Assembly: GCA_003290165.1 (NCBI GenBank)
Contig: QNQO01000672.1
Location: forward strand, 434,001-498,000
Origin: Berberis thunbergii
Lineage: Eukaryota; Streptophyta; Magnoliopsida; Ranunculales; Berberidaceae
DNA: 64,000 bases
Direction of reading: 5' to 3'
A program made the translations under genes and the position numbers. Numbering within the stretch: the first letter of the stretch is position 1; each line of letters begins with the position of its first letter. The notes beneath the pieces are model-generated. The model was given only the letters and a program-made list of their open reading frames with translations, searched no databases and was not told where the DNA came from. Below, piece by piece: positions 47,189 to 58,560 of this stretch.

Positions 47189-47201
47189 TGGAAACAAAGC
47201 C
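47189..47201 (+). promoter_or_regulatory. Degenerate tRNA-iMet primer-binding site
   Basis: TGGAAACAAAGCC, two bases after the LTR, matches TGGTATCAGAGCC at 10 of 13 positions. Confidence 0.6.
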
Positions 47202-47245
47202 AAGTTCAAGGCGAGGTGTTCTTCTTGTCTCTTTTCTGATTCGAG

Positions 47246-48045
47246 ATGGAAGAGTCGGTGGGTTCGATAGTCAAGCTGAATTCGTCAAACTACTCCATTT
47301 AGAAACCACAAATGGAAGACATCCTTTATTGCAAGGATTTGCATGATCCTATCCTTGGGAGTAACAAGCATGAAGGAATGACCGATAAAGAATGGGAGAT
47401 TCTACACCATAAGACCGTGACTTATATTCGACAATGGATTGATCAGAGTATATTCCACCATGTGTCTAAAGAGGCTAATGCCCACACTCTTTGGACGAAA
47501 CTTGAAACCATGTATGAACGGAAGACGGCGCAGAACAAAGCCACTTTGATCCGATGCCTTGTAAATCTCAAGTACAAGGATGGTCGAAGCGTCACTGAGC
47601 ACTTGAGTGATTTTCAAGGCTTGGTGAATCAACTGAACATTATGAAGATGGTTCTCGATGACGAGTTGTAAGCTTTGTTACTTCTAAGTTCTTTGCCAGA
47701 GACTTAGGATACCTTGGTGGTGACGTTGAGCAACTATGCACCTGAAGGGAAGATTACCTTGGACTTGGTTAAGGACCGCGTGTTGAATGAAGAGAGTCGT
47801 AGAAAAGATGCAGGAGTATCTATCGACTCTGAGGCCCTTGTTTCAAAAACGAAAGGAAATGCGGGGGAGAAGCCAATACCGATCTTTCCAAAATGGAGAC
47901 CAATCAAGGAGCAAGTCTCGTGGGAAGTCGAAGTCAAGAAGTGAAGTTGTATACTTTTATTGTGGCAAGAAGGGCCACATGGAGCGAGAGTGCAGAAAAT
48001 GGAAAAAAGGCCAAAAGCAAGAAAATGGCAATGGAAAACCATAAC
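47246..48045 (+). pseudogene. Copia gag
   Basis: It starts at ATG 47246 (MEESVGSIVKLNSSNYSI), with TAG at 47300-47302 where copia gags have Trp (YSIWKPQM). It continues through WEILHHKTVTYIRQWI, AHTLWTKLETMYERKTAQNK and LLIRCLVNLK-like helices to a stop at 47669-47671 and another near 47706 (ETWDT reads ET*DT). The zinc knuckle at about 47945 reads YFYCGKKGHMEREC: the first Cys of CX2CX4HX4C has become Tyr. Gag forms the virus-like particle. This copy has at least three stops and one frameshift. Confidence 0.88.
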
Positions 48046-48134
48046 AGAAAGGCAGTGTTGCTCTAGCTTCTGAAGGTATTGATATTGTTTTTGCTTTTGA
48101 TGATTTTGTTAGTTACACTAGGTATGACTCAAAA

Positions 48135-48838
48135 TGGGTGATTGATTCTGGAGCTTTATTCCATGTCACCTCGAGACGAGAACTCTTCTCATCATACACA
48201 GATGATGAGTTCGGTAATGTCCGGATGGGAAATGATAATAGTTGCAAAATTGTTGGAATGGGAGAAATCCATATCGAGACCAACACCGGCTTTACCTTGG
48301 TTCTCAAAGATGTTATACATGTTCCCGACATCCGTCTAAATTTGATATCCACTGGATAGCTAGATGATGATGGCTATCATATTCAGCTTTCTAATGGCAA
48401 GTGGAAACTCACTAAAGGCAATTTGATAGTAGAAAGAGTATCAAAGCAATCTATTTTTTATACATTGAAAGCAAAAATGAGTAAAGGAAAAGTCAATGTT
48501 GCTACTGATGAAGAGAAAACCGAGCTATGGCACAAGCGGCTTGGTCACATAAGCGAAAAAGGAATGCAGATTCTATCCCGGAAACAACTCTTGCCGAAAG
48601 TAAAAGGTACTGACCTTAAACCCTGTGAACATTGCTTGGCTGGTAAGCAACATAGGGTAACATTTAAAAGATCCACTCCTCATAAAACTAATAACGCTCT
48701 AGACTTGGTTTATTCTGACGTGTGCGGACTAATGAAAGTTAGTTCCATTAGTGGAAAACGATACTTTGATACTTTCATTGATAACTACTCTCGAAAAGTC
48801 ATGGTATATGCTTTAAGGACAAAAGACTGTGTTTTTTA
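48135..48838 (+). pseudogene. Copia protease and GAG-pre-integrase region
   Basis: The protease shows WVIDSGALFHVTSRRE with the catalytic DSGA, then VPDIRLNLISTG ended by TAG at 48357-48359 (Gln in relatives). The GAG-pre-integrase part has LWHKRLGHISEKGM and CEHCLAGKQHR, the HHCC zinc ligands. The integrase opens with DLVYSDVCG. A TAA follows at 48837 (VF*AFKLF). Confidence 0.9.
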
Positions 48839-49640
48839 AGCATTCAAGTTGTTTCAGGCAAATGTTGAAAGAGAAACCGGGAGAACTTTGAAGTGTATTC
48901 GAACAGACAATGGAGGCGAATACATGGGGGTTTTTCATGACTATTGCAACAGTCGTGGAATTAAACATCAAATAACTATACCCAAGACTCCAAAACACAA
49001 TGGAGTTGCCGAGATAATGAACATAACGATTGTTGAAAGAATCAGGTGTATGCTCTCTCATGCCAGGCTTCTAAAATTACTCTGGGGGAAGCATTGATGA
49101 CCGTTGTTCATCTTATTAACCGCTCTCCAGCCTATCCATTAGATGGTGATGTTCCAGATCGAATATGGAAAGGAAAAGATGTTTCCTATGATCACTTGAG
49201 GGTGTTCGGTTGCAAAGCTTTTGTGCACATCACAAAAGATGAAAGGTCCAAACTCGACTCCTAGGCAAAACAATGCATATTCTTGGGTAATGGTCATGAA
49301 GCGTTTGGATATAAACTGTGGGATCCTGTTGATAAGAAGGTTATCAGAAGCAGAGATGTTGTATTCTTTGAAGATCAAACTATTAAAGATTTTGATAAAG
49401 ATGATAAAAAAATCAAAGAATATCCAGTCAAACTTGATCTAGAATCCTCTCCAAAAGTTCATGACAATCATGGGAGAGAAGTACCAGTGGGTAATCATGA
49501 TACCGAGAAAATGATGAACAAGTTCAACAAGATGAGCAAGTTGATGAAGAATAACAATAACAAGCCCCTTCTAAACCACAACCCAGAAGGACTACCAGGG
49601 AGAAGCAGCCGTAAAAAAAATATCCTCTAAATGAATATGT
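48839..49640 (+). pseudogene. Copia integrase core and C-terminal part
   Basis: RTDNGGEYMG supplies the second catalytic Asp and HNGVAE the Glu of the DDE core. A frameshift occurs near 49085 (after LLWGKH), then INRSPAYPLDGDVPDRIWKG and HLRVFGCKAFVHI. A TAG lies at 49261 and the linker to reverse transcriptase is Lys/Asn-rich. Confidence 0.88.
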
Positions 49641-50600
49641 TATGCTCACTGATGGAAGAGAGTTCGAGCACTACCAAGAAGCCATTAGTGGTGAACACAA
49701 TAAAGAGTGGTTAACGACCATGAAGGAAGAGATAAAATCCCTACATGATAACCACACCTTTAACTTGATGAAATTGCCAAAGGGTAAGAAGGCTCTAAAG
49801 AACAAGAGGGTTTATAAAATAAAGACTGAAGACAAGAGCTCACATCCAAGGTACAAAGTAAGGTTGGTTGTGAAAGGTTTCGGACAAAAAAATGGGTTGA
49901 TTTTGGAGAGATATTCTCACCTGTTGTGAAGATGTCATCGATAAGGGTTGTGTTTGGTCTGGCTACAAGCATGAATCTCGAAGTCAATTAACTCGATGTC
50001 AAGACTGCATTTCTCCATGGTGATTTAAAAGAGGAAATCTACATGGAAGAACTCGAGGGTTTTCAAGAGGAAGGCAAAAAAGATTTGTTGTTCAAACTGA
50101 ACAAGAGTTTGTATGGACTCAAACAAGCTCCGAGGCAATGGTACAAGAAGTTTGATTACTTTATGAAACAACAGGGTTACAAAAGGACCAACTCTGATCA
50201 CTGCATGATCACAAAAAGGTTCTCAAATGCTGAGTTCATCATCTTACTACTCTACGTGGATGATATGTTAATTGTGGGACAAGATGCTCAGAAGATTGCT
50301 CTATTGAAAAAGGAGCTCAAAAAATATTTTGCTATGAAAGATTTGGGCCAAGCTAAACAAATACTTGGTATGCAAATTACCCGAGATAGGAAGAACGGGA
50401 AGGTATGGTTATCACAACAGAAGTACATTGAAAAGGTTTTGAAGAGATTCAATGTGGTCAAGTCCAAGCCAGTTGGAACTCCACTAGCAAATCATTTTAA
50501 GCTCAGCTCAAAGCAATGTCCAGTAAATGAGAAAGAAAAAGTAGAGATGGAAAAGTCCCTTATACATCTGTTGTTGGTTCCTTGATGTATGCATTGGTAT
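49641..50600 (+). pseudogene. Copia reverse transcriptase
   Basis: WLTTMKEEIKSLHDNHTFNL and YKVRLVVKGF begin the domain. A frameshift near 49890 is followed by LDVKTAFLHGDLKEEIYM, LNKSLYGLKQAPRQWYKKFD, and LLLYVDDMLIVG with the catalytic YVDD. It ends with KKYFAMKDLGQAKQILGMQI and SKPVGTPL. TAA replaces a Gln codon before LDVKTAF (about 49988). Confidence 0.93.
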
Positions 50601-51200
50601 GTACAAGGCCAGATATCGGTCATGTTGTTGGTGTTGTGAGCAGATTCATGTCTAAACTAGGTAAACAACATTGGGAAGCTGGGAAATGGATGCTCAGGTA
50701 TAGGAACTACTAATGTGTGTTTATGTTTTGGTTCTGAAAAACCTATTTTAGAAGGCTTTGTGGATGCAGACCTGGCTGGCGACATTGATAATCGAAAGTC
50801 CACTTCAGGATATTTAATGACTTTTTCAGGGAGAGCTATATCTTGGCAATCAAGGCTGCAAAAGTGTGTTGCTCTATCAACTACTAAGGCCGAGTTCATC
50901 GTCGTGACAGAGGGGTGCAAGGAATTCCTATGGCTCAAGAATTTCCTTCGAGACTTGGGGTTTAAATAAGAAAAACATGCTCTCTATTGAGACAATCAGA
51001 GTGCCTCTCATTTGCCTAAAAATTTGACATTTCATTCTAAGTCAAAGCATATTTATATCTGGTATCATTGGATCCAAGACGTATTGGAAAATAATCTGCT
51101 TCAACTTGAGAAACTCCATAACAACGATAATGGTTCGGATATGATGACGAAGTCATTGAACAAAGAAAAGTTTGAATTTTGCAGAAATCAGGATGGTATG
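50601..51200 (+). pseudogene. Copia RNase H
   Basis: Contains VCTRPDIGHVVGVVSRFMS, GFVDADLAGDIDNRKSTSGY with the catalytic Asp, SWQSRLQKCVALSTTKAEF, and the terminal part TKSLNKEKFEFCR. Stops near 50967 and in the DNQSA motif (Y*DNQSA) interrupt it. The domain ends just before the polypurine tract. Confidence 0.9.
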
Positions 51201-51233
51201 GTTATACCGGAGGATGTGTCTGGAGAGGGAGTT

Positions 51234-51714
51234 TGTTGTGTCCTTCCACATCCTTCCACTTTACAATGAATGTGTTTTGGTACATGCATGATGAACTTGG
51301 AATTTAAAGATGACATCTAGAAATTCCAAATGACTAGCTACATGGGAACTTGAGATTCATTGTTTTTGGATCTTGAATGAATTTAATGTTAATGTATTGG
51401 GTGGCCTATATAAAGAAGTGTCATTCTTCATTCCTCTCCATTCCATCTCACTAGAGTGTGAGTGAGAAACCAATTGAGAAAGATATTGTAGTCCACCTTT
51501 GGCATGAGAGTTGTAATCCTATTATTCATACATAGTGGAAGTGGTCCGTGGACGTAGGCTTTGCCGAACCACGTAAATATTTGTGTGTTTAGTACTTTAG
51601 TTTTTCCTACATACTTTATTTAATAAAGAGTTTGGAAGCAATCAGATCAGCGTACACAGATCGGGAAAGGAGAGATCGTTATTCCGTTGCGATGTTAATT
51701 GCCCTGACCCAACA
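51234..51714 (+). repeat. Copia 3' LTR
   Basis: 481 bp, preceded by the polypurine tract TGGAGAGGGAGTT (51221-51233) and followed by GGTCA. Confidence 0.93.
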
Positions 51715-51719
51715 GGTCA

Positions 51720-52955
51720 AATGAGGTGTATACACTGCTCAATCATGAGCCCATGTTGGACTATTGTACAACCTTGCACCGATATTTGCTCTTTGGGTGA
51801 TTTTGTTGCAATGTAACAACAAACTTTAGGAAAGGAGGAGATGGAATGCCAACTATGTCACTATCAAAGTTTCGTATTGGTTGTAACTTGTTTCCTCTTT
51901 GACTGCCTCCAAGAAGGCCACTACAAATGTATGGTACTAGAGTATGTCCCATGCCGTTCGCACTTCACATAATTTTATTTTTGCTAAATATTTTGTACTG
52001 AACACCATCACTATCCCATTTTCGCTCTGAGTAAGTTTTGAGTATAAGCCTATTCTAAGGTAAAAATATATATTATAAATTTTAGGGTTAGACTCGATCA
52101 AAATTGAGTCAGTTGGGGCAAAAATTTAAACGTCGAGAATAAGTTCTCCCTCCATCTTTGAATGCGCAAATGCGTTAAGATGTCCGACTCATTTTTTCTA
52201 GTATGATCGACCCATCTCACTGCTTTGAAAATATTAAAAACGTGAAGTACGTTATATGTTTTTTTTCATTATAAGATATATATTTTGAAATTTTTAGCAC
52301 TTGTATTGAATAATGATTTTGTTGGAAAGATCTTCAAAAATGCATTTCAATAATACTAAGTTTACCAAAATCTGACAACGATATAGATAGTTATGATAAA
52401 TTTTCCTTTTGCTAAAAGGAAAACACAATATTTTCTCTCTCCGCCACATGTACATTCCACCAACTTTTTTCAAAAAAAATTCATTATCTTTGCCCTTCTA
52501 CATATTTTAAATTTACAAATATGTCATCATAGGAAATAAATCTCAACCTTCAAAATTCAATATATTTCCCAACTTTCAATCCTAACCATCTTTTATCTCT
52601 AATCCTTTTGATTTGACTTTGTCCCAGTCAGCAATGAATAGTAAAACACAACTCTGAATTGTAATATAGATTGAATGACATGGGTTTGGAGGAGAAACAA
52701 AGGCAATCATTAGAGATGAGCAAGGGTGTTGTGTGGCTTCCAAGCGGTTTTTTTTAGGGAAGGTTCCAATGATAAAATAGAAACATGGGCTTTGATGGAG
52801 GGATCAAGAATGTCCATTTCGATGAGAATCAAGAATGCATTATTCAAAAGAATTTTCTATTGTTGAAAGGTTGGTTTTGCGAAGAACACAAATTCCATGG
52901 TTTCTTGAAAACTAATGGGGAGAAATTCAAGAATGCATTATTCCTGTGCATTTTC
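51720..52955. other. MULE interior, no gene recognised
   Basis: AT-rich sequence between the copia element and the MULE right arm. A minus-strand frame at 51761-51952 and a plus-strand frame at 52785-53060 have no motif that I recognise. Confidence 0.45.
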
Positions 52956-53260
52956 ATCTTGGCGCGTCTTCATCTTCGTCTTCGTCACAGGGAAAAGGGA
53001 GATCACTGCGAGGAGGGGAAGGAGGTCCATTATTGTAGGGAGGAGGAGGAGGTTCAATAAAAAAATTGTTTTGTGATTGAGGACTTAACTATAGTTTAAC
53101 CTAACGCAAGGGTAAAATAGTTCGAAAGTTAATCTTGATTGTTCAATGATGTAGTCGTAACGGTTCCGTTAAAAGACGAAGGTTAGACTCAAATAGTTTT
53201 CAAAACGATGGTCAAACCCTAATAGGTATAAACTAATGAGTGTCAAACTCAAAAAAACCC

Positions 53261-53911
53261 TAGAGGAATTTATTCCAAGTAATCTTAATAACTTATCCTT
53301 AGGCTTGTTAACATATGTTTAGTTCAAGATATTTATACTTGCCAAAAACAAAGTTGATGGACATTTGTAAAGAAGATGTATAATATACACATACATACAT
53401 ATATCCATTTGGAAACTGTGATTGTGAAAATTTAGAGAGTGATATCCTCCTAATGCTAATACTTGTATTATTAAAAGATAAGACCTAATCAGTCAGATGG
53501 TGCCAAGCTCCAAGCATGAGACTGCAACCTTTGAGCACTCAGCCTAAGCTCGCCAGAAACTAGATTGATTCCCAAGCGTCAAAACTAAACCTTCTGACCT
53601 CTTGGTCCTCACCTAGGTAGTATATGCACGCATGCACAAACGCTTCTAACCACCAAAAGTAAAGCAAGGAGTGGAACTGGAACTTAGAACATGGCTTTTC
53701 AATACATAAATGAGTGAGGCTACGGAATCAGGTTTTGCAATCAGGTTCTAGAATCAGTATGATATAGCATCATTAGAGGAGGTATTTTACAACCTTGAGA
53801 TACACAAACACTTTAGAGATTTGATCATTCTTTCAAGATCGCATGGTTGCAACAACCTAGTTTCTTAGTATTTTCGATACATCAATGGGTTCCAAAGCCA
53901 CAAATGGGTAG
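53261..53911. other. No gene recognised
   Basis: Intergenic sequence between the MULE and the gypsy LTR, with no coding signal. Confidence 0.5.
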
Positions 53912-55202
53912 TGATGCAATCATTTTTCGCTCCCTACTTTGACCATGTTTATGCTACCCTACACAAGTAACGCACGTGAGCCACAGACTACCGTGGGGTG
54001 GCCGATGGCACTCTGATGCTAAACTCAGACAGGGATCTGAGGAAGGTGTAATGTTGTAACAGGGATTTTGTAGCTTACCAACTTCTTGTCTTATTTATAG
54101 TGCAAAGAGTCCTGGTTTAACTAGGCCATCGTAGGCGTAGTTTAGGGAGGAAATCTTCTTGGAGATCCCTCTCTAATTAAGAGTCGTGTTGTCGGAGGGA
54201 AGTTATCTGATAGCTCTGTACTTCTAGATACGCGGGAGATAGTTCCCAATCCAAGAACAATCCGTATAAGGGAGTTTCCCTGTGTGAAAGATACTCTGGT
54301 GTTTGCTTCCAAGTTGGAAACAGAGAGCAATTGTAGTTGCTCATCCGAAACTGATCCTCAAAATACTGGGCCGATGAGGACTTATGGGTATCGTGGATAG
54401 ATGTGAGACGTGTGGGCCTAGCATGTTGTAGCGACCCGATCCGCACAGTAAGATATTGTCCGCTTTAGGCCCAACCACCCGCACGACTTTAAAATGCCTC
54501 TAGCTATGGGGATCTAACCTCGCACATATATAACACATTACCATCCCGCACCCAGGCAATGTGGGACTATGATCTCCTCTTGGTATCTAGTTCAACACCT
54601 CTTGGGATCCATAGGCCTGTTGGGCCTATTGGGCTCCAACCCTCACCCTCACCCTCACCCTCCCCCTCAGGTCCGCCCACACAAGAGTCTCACAGTCCAC
54701 CCCCTTAGGGCCCAACGTCCACGTTGGCCACACAGGCCCAACGTCCACGTCGGCACACTTTCGGCTGAGTCAGGCTCTGATACCATTCTGTAACGACCCG
54801 ATCCGCACAGTAAGATATTGTCCATTTTTGGCCCAACCGGCCCGCATGGCTTTAAAAGGCCTCTAATTATGGGGATCCAACCTCGCACATATATAGCACA
54901 TCACCATCCTGCGCCTAGGCGATGTGGGACTATGATCTCCCCTTGGTAGCTAGTCCAACCCCTCTTGAGATCCACAGGCCTATTGCGCTCCAACCCTCAT
55001 CCTCACCCTCCCCCTCAGGTCCGCCCACACAAGAGTCTCACACATGTTGTGAGAGTTCGAGTCCGCTTAACTAACTAAAGTTGAGCAGGCTTAGATACGC
55101 TTGGGATGGATCTGTGTTGGGCCAATGTGTGAACCCGTAATTCCTCGAAATCATCATGACATGTCTTCAACTCAGGAGTGTGACCATTTTTATGTATCAT
55201 CA
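53912..55202 (-). repeat. Gypsy 3' LTR (about 670 bp) interrupted by a TRIM
   Basis: On the minus strand it starts TGATGATACATAAAAATG (55202) and ends TGATTGCATCA (53912), with the U5 motif AGCATCAGAGTGCCATCGGC near 54000. Removing the TRIM and one CATGT leaves about 670 bp, close to the 664-bp LTR at 16345. CTCGGGGGGAATAGC directly upstream in element sense is the polypurine tract. Confidence 0.82.
54427..55042 (-). mobile_element. Complete TRIM retrotransposon (616 bp)
   Basis: Two direct LTRs, 54427-54694 and 54789-55042 (TGTGAGACTC... to ...GTCGTTACA on the minus strand), flank a 94-bp interior. The interior has a tRNA-iMet primer site TGGTATCAGAGCC (54785-54773 on minus) and a purine-rich TAAGGGGGTGGAC next to the left LTR. 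The 5-bp duplication CATGT lies on both sides (54422-54426 and 55043-55047). There is no coding capacity, as usual for TRIMs. The LTRs share the promoter-like CTATATATGTGCGAGG type and a GGGCCCAAA-type block with the solo LTR at 18403. Confidence 0.9.
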
Positions 55203-55438
55203 GCTATTCCCCCCGAGTTATGGGTCGCTAAGTCAGCTCTTGAAGGGATGCGACGCTCATGATGGTTGAGACTAAATCGTTTCTTGAGCCACGAGCTACA
55301 CTAATTGGGCATGCATTGGATTGGCGAAAAACAGGTGGGAACCTGTCCTCTATATAGGTCATTTGTAGTGTTAAGGCTGACCTTTCTAGTTCACTTGCTT
55401 TTGAAGATATTGTTCTGAAAGGTTCGTTCATCTTCTTC

Positions 55439-58400
55439 ATGACTCGAGAAAACCTTCTTGATGACGTTGTTCTGGACAATGACCTAGAGTTCTTTGAGGA
55501 CAGGCTATTGTTCGAGCCTGGTCTTGCTGAAATTCGTGCAAGGTTTGGAGTTCTTGAAGACTTGCCATTGTGCTTTCTGACGGGTGACCAAACGCCAATG
55601 TCGCATCCGGCTGGTTTCATCTGTTTGCTTCGAATGATGTTTCAAACTGGACTGCATTTCTCGGTTCTAGATGTGATTTGAGATTTCTTGGATTTCTTGT
55701 GGATTCCTACGACTCAGTTGGGACCCAATGGATACATAATCATTCTCATGATTCTGCTCAGTCTAAGGAAACTGGTGTTAGTGTGACTCCGCGGGTGATC
55801 CAGTTGTCGACCTCTCCTCGGCTGAAGAGAAATGTTGTTTGTAAGATGATGTCGCTTCAAGTTCTGACAAAAGTATTATTTTTTGGCTCATGCATATTCG
55901 AAGTATTTTTGGTGCAAGGGCTGTTCGGTTGAGCGACAGTTCAAGCTGCTTCGTAAGCTCAACTCCTTTCTTGTGACTTTGATGTGTTTGATAGCAGTCT
56001 GAATGATCATTGCCCGTGTGTTTCTACGAAAGGTTTTTCACTAATCTTCTTACCTTAGAGGAGTAAACCACCATGGAGGCATTCTGCGTCATGGCAAAAA
56101 GGGAGGCGGTTGATATCATAAGAGTTTCCAATTTCTTTTGTAGTGGCCTGTGGGACAACTGGCACATCGCCCCACTCTATATCGATAGTCGCGCATTAAG
56201 CTGGAAGAAGGGGCCCCTTTCAGAAAGAGGAAGGGTGCTAGAGCCAAGTCTCTCATTATGTCTGATGTGGAGGATCCATCTGGGACGTCTGCTTCCTTTG
56301 TAAGAAAGAAGCCTCGCGTTAGGGTTGGGCCGTCTTCCACACAACCTGCTCCGTTGAGAGATGAACAAGGGTCTGTTAAGCCTGTTGAGACAGAGACTAG
56401 TGTTCCTGGCTTGAAGATAAATTATCTGCGGTTGACGTGAGTTGCTGATGGGTCGTACCTTAGTGACGCGCAGGTTGAGGCTCTGAATTATTGATTGGAA
56501 CGGGTTGCAATGGCGGCTTCTCCTCACGCTGATTCGCGTGGGGCCACTTCGGTAAAGTGATTTGTTGAAGATTCCCCTGAGGTGATGGAGTATGATCACT
56601 CCACCGTTGACTAGCCTGAAAGTGGTCGTGGTACCAACCGTGTCTCTTGTAGTCTGCATTGCTCACCGTCTCACTCTAGGCCATAGCTAGAACTATTGGT
56701 AGGTCCGTTGGATACTTTGGTCCCTTAGAATCCTTTTTGGTCGTCTCATAATAAAGGGTCGATCGTTTTTGACAAAGGAAAAAGCCGCGAATGACAGTTT
56801 GAGGACGGTGGCGACCGTAATGGCGGTGCTAGAATAGTTCCTTATCAAGGGAAACTTTATCCTGATTAAGCTGGAAGAAGGGCCCCTTTTAGGAAGAAGA
56901 AGGGTGCTAGGACCAAGTCTCCCATTCTGTCTGATGCAGAGGATCCATCTAAGACGTTTGTTTCCTTTGTGAGGAATTAGCCTCGCGTTAGGGCTGGGCC
57001 GTCTTCGACACGACCCGCTCCGTTGAAAGAGGAGCGCAAGTTTGTTAGGCCAGTTGAGGCGGAGACTAATGTTCCTAGCTTTGAGATAGATTATATGTGG
57101 TTGGCGGGAGTTGCTGATGGGTCGAACCTTAGTGACGCGCAAGTTGAGGCTCTAAATTACCATTTGGAGCAGGCTGCAATGGCGCTTCTCCTCGCGTTGT
57201 TTTACATGGTACCGCTCTAGTAGAGGGTTCTGTTAAAGAGTCGCCTGAGGTGGTGGAATATGATCACCCCACCGTTGACTCGCCTGAAAGTAGTCGTGGT
57301 ACCGGCCGTGTCTCCTATAGTTTGCATTGTTCAGCACCTCGTTCTAGGCCACAGCTAGAACTATTGGTAGGTCCTTTGGATACTTTGGTCCCTTCTCCTC
57401 TTAATAAAGGGTTGATCGTTCTTGTCAAGGGAAAAGCTGCGGAGAAGAGTCTGAGGACGGTGGCGACTGTAAAGGGCGGTGCTGGAATAGTTCCATATGT
57501 GGGGAAGCTTAATCTTGATGCACGGATAAATCCATTTGCACCGGACTTAGTGAAAATGAGCTCACATGTCTGGCACCAAGAGGCGAATGTTGAGTATTCT
57601 TCGAGAAAGCATATAAGCAGCGTCACAGCTGGCTGATGGACCACGCTCCGAAACCCGAGGAGGATACGCTGGAAGAGCGTGTGGACAAGGCTTTGAAGTA
57701 TCTTATGCTTGGTATGTATCATATGAGCCACACGATTGTTGCTAGGACGAAAGTAGAGGCATCTCGCGAGAGAGTATATACCTTGGAGTGTGTCTTCTCA
57801 TACGTGCAAACGTTGTATTCTGATGTGCTTAATGAAATTGAGCGGCTTAAGAAGCAGGCCGAAGAGATGCAGTCAGATCAATCAACTGCGGCCGCTAAGG
57901 CTTAGAGAGCTCGGCCGGAGAACCTTGAGCATTGTCTAATCGAAACGATGTCTGAGAGGAACGGACTTAAGCAGGAGTTGAGCCAGCTCCGCCTAAAGGT
58001 TGAGGTTGCGCAGGAAGTTGCGGCTAAGACGCATTCTAAGATGCAGTCCTTTGCTGATGAAAGTGCTTCGAAGGGAGCTGACTGGGTTGTTGAGAAGCAA
58101 CAGTGAAAATCTTATGTGGAGTTGTATGCTCGAGAAGTGAGGAAAGTCGAGGACCAACTCGAACTGGGATGGCAAGAACTCAGTGCTGTGAAGAGCAGTC
58201 TGGCCACAGAGTAGTCTCAGGTCGATGTGCTAACTGGCAAGTTGGAGCTACTGGAGCTTGACCTTATAGTTGCAAAGGTTCGAGAAAAAGAGTTTATCCA
58301 GGAACATGGTAAATGTGAGTTTCGCTAGGTTGTTCATGGATGGCTGGAGCTATTGGCACTGATGAAGGATGAACATCCATAGTGGGATCTTAGCTGTTAC

Positions 58401-58560
58401 AAGAAGATGTCATATGTGGACTTGTCTGTTACCTTTAAGTCGTTAGGTGAGGAGGATAGTTTGATCTCTGACGTCCAGGTCGAAGGGCGTACAAATGCAA
58501 CTTTCGCCCCTGTTCCTCCTAGGCTTAGCTCTTTTGTTTCTGTACCTTCTCTTGATTAGG
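55439..58560 (+). pseudogene. Large ORF antisense to gag, gypsy-associated, degenerate
   Basis: It begins MTRENLLDDVVLDNDLEFFE (55439) and encodes an N-terminal region related to 40647-40210 minus (HPAGFICLLRMMFQTGLHFS resembles SYIGLYQCMFQSDLQFLVLE). Next is GVSVTPRVIQLSTSPRLKRN (about 55770). A proline/serine-rich middle part is duplicated (56197-56866 and 56867-57520). Then comes an alpha-helical, probably coiled-coil stretch (57636-58330, SERNGLKQELSQLRLKVEVA) and a conserved end VPPRLSSFVSVPSLD at about 58520-58557. Several in-frame TAGs and frameshifts break it. Opposite-strand extra ORFs are known in Tat elements; their role is unknown. Confidence 0.65.
56197..57520 (+). repeat. 670-bp tandem duplication within the antisense ORF
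   Basis: ATTAAGCTGGAAGAAGGG occurs at about 56195 and 56865. Both copies encode the series FVRKKPRVRVGPSST, LSDAQVEALNY, PESSRGTGRVS and LELLVGPLDTLVP. They have diverged by many substitutions, so the duplication is not recent. Confidence 0.8.

Larger units (their letters stand above)
46696..51714 (+). mobile_element. Ty1/copia LTR retrotransposon, complete but degenerate
   Basis: 5019 bp with LTRs at 46696-47186 and 51234-51714 and the 5-bp duplication GGTCA on both sides (46691-46695 and 51715-51719). The interior has the copia order gag, protease, integrase, reverse transcriptase, RNase H, all on the plus strand. It is interrupted by stops and frameshifts, so it is no longer autonomous. 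In the first about 210 bp of the LTRs I count 7 mismatches. It lies inside the MULE. Confidence 0.95.
45682..53260. mobile_element. Mutator-like element (MULE type) with long inverted arms, host of nested insertions
   Basis: The left arm begins GGGTTTTTTCGAGTTTGACA at 45682. The right arm is its inverted copy ending at 53260 (TGTCAAACTCAAAAAAACCC). Pairing extends over about 300 bp on each side once the hAT-like insertion in the left arm is removed, through shared ACTCATTAGTTTATAC, GGTTAAAC, ATCACAAAACAATTTTT and GACGAAGACGAAGA. The 9-bp flanks, TAAAGGGAT and TAGAGGAAT, match at 7 of 9, as expected for an old Mutator-type duplication. No transposase is visible in the about 1.6 kb of interior that is not copia or MITE. 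Confidence 0.72.
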
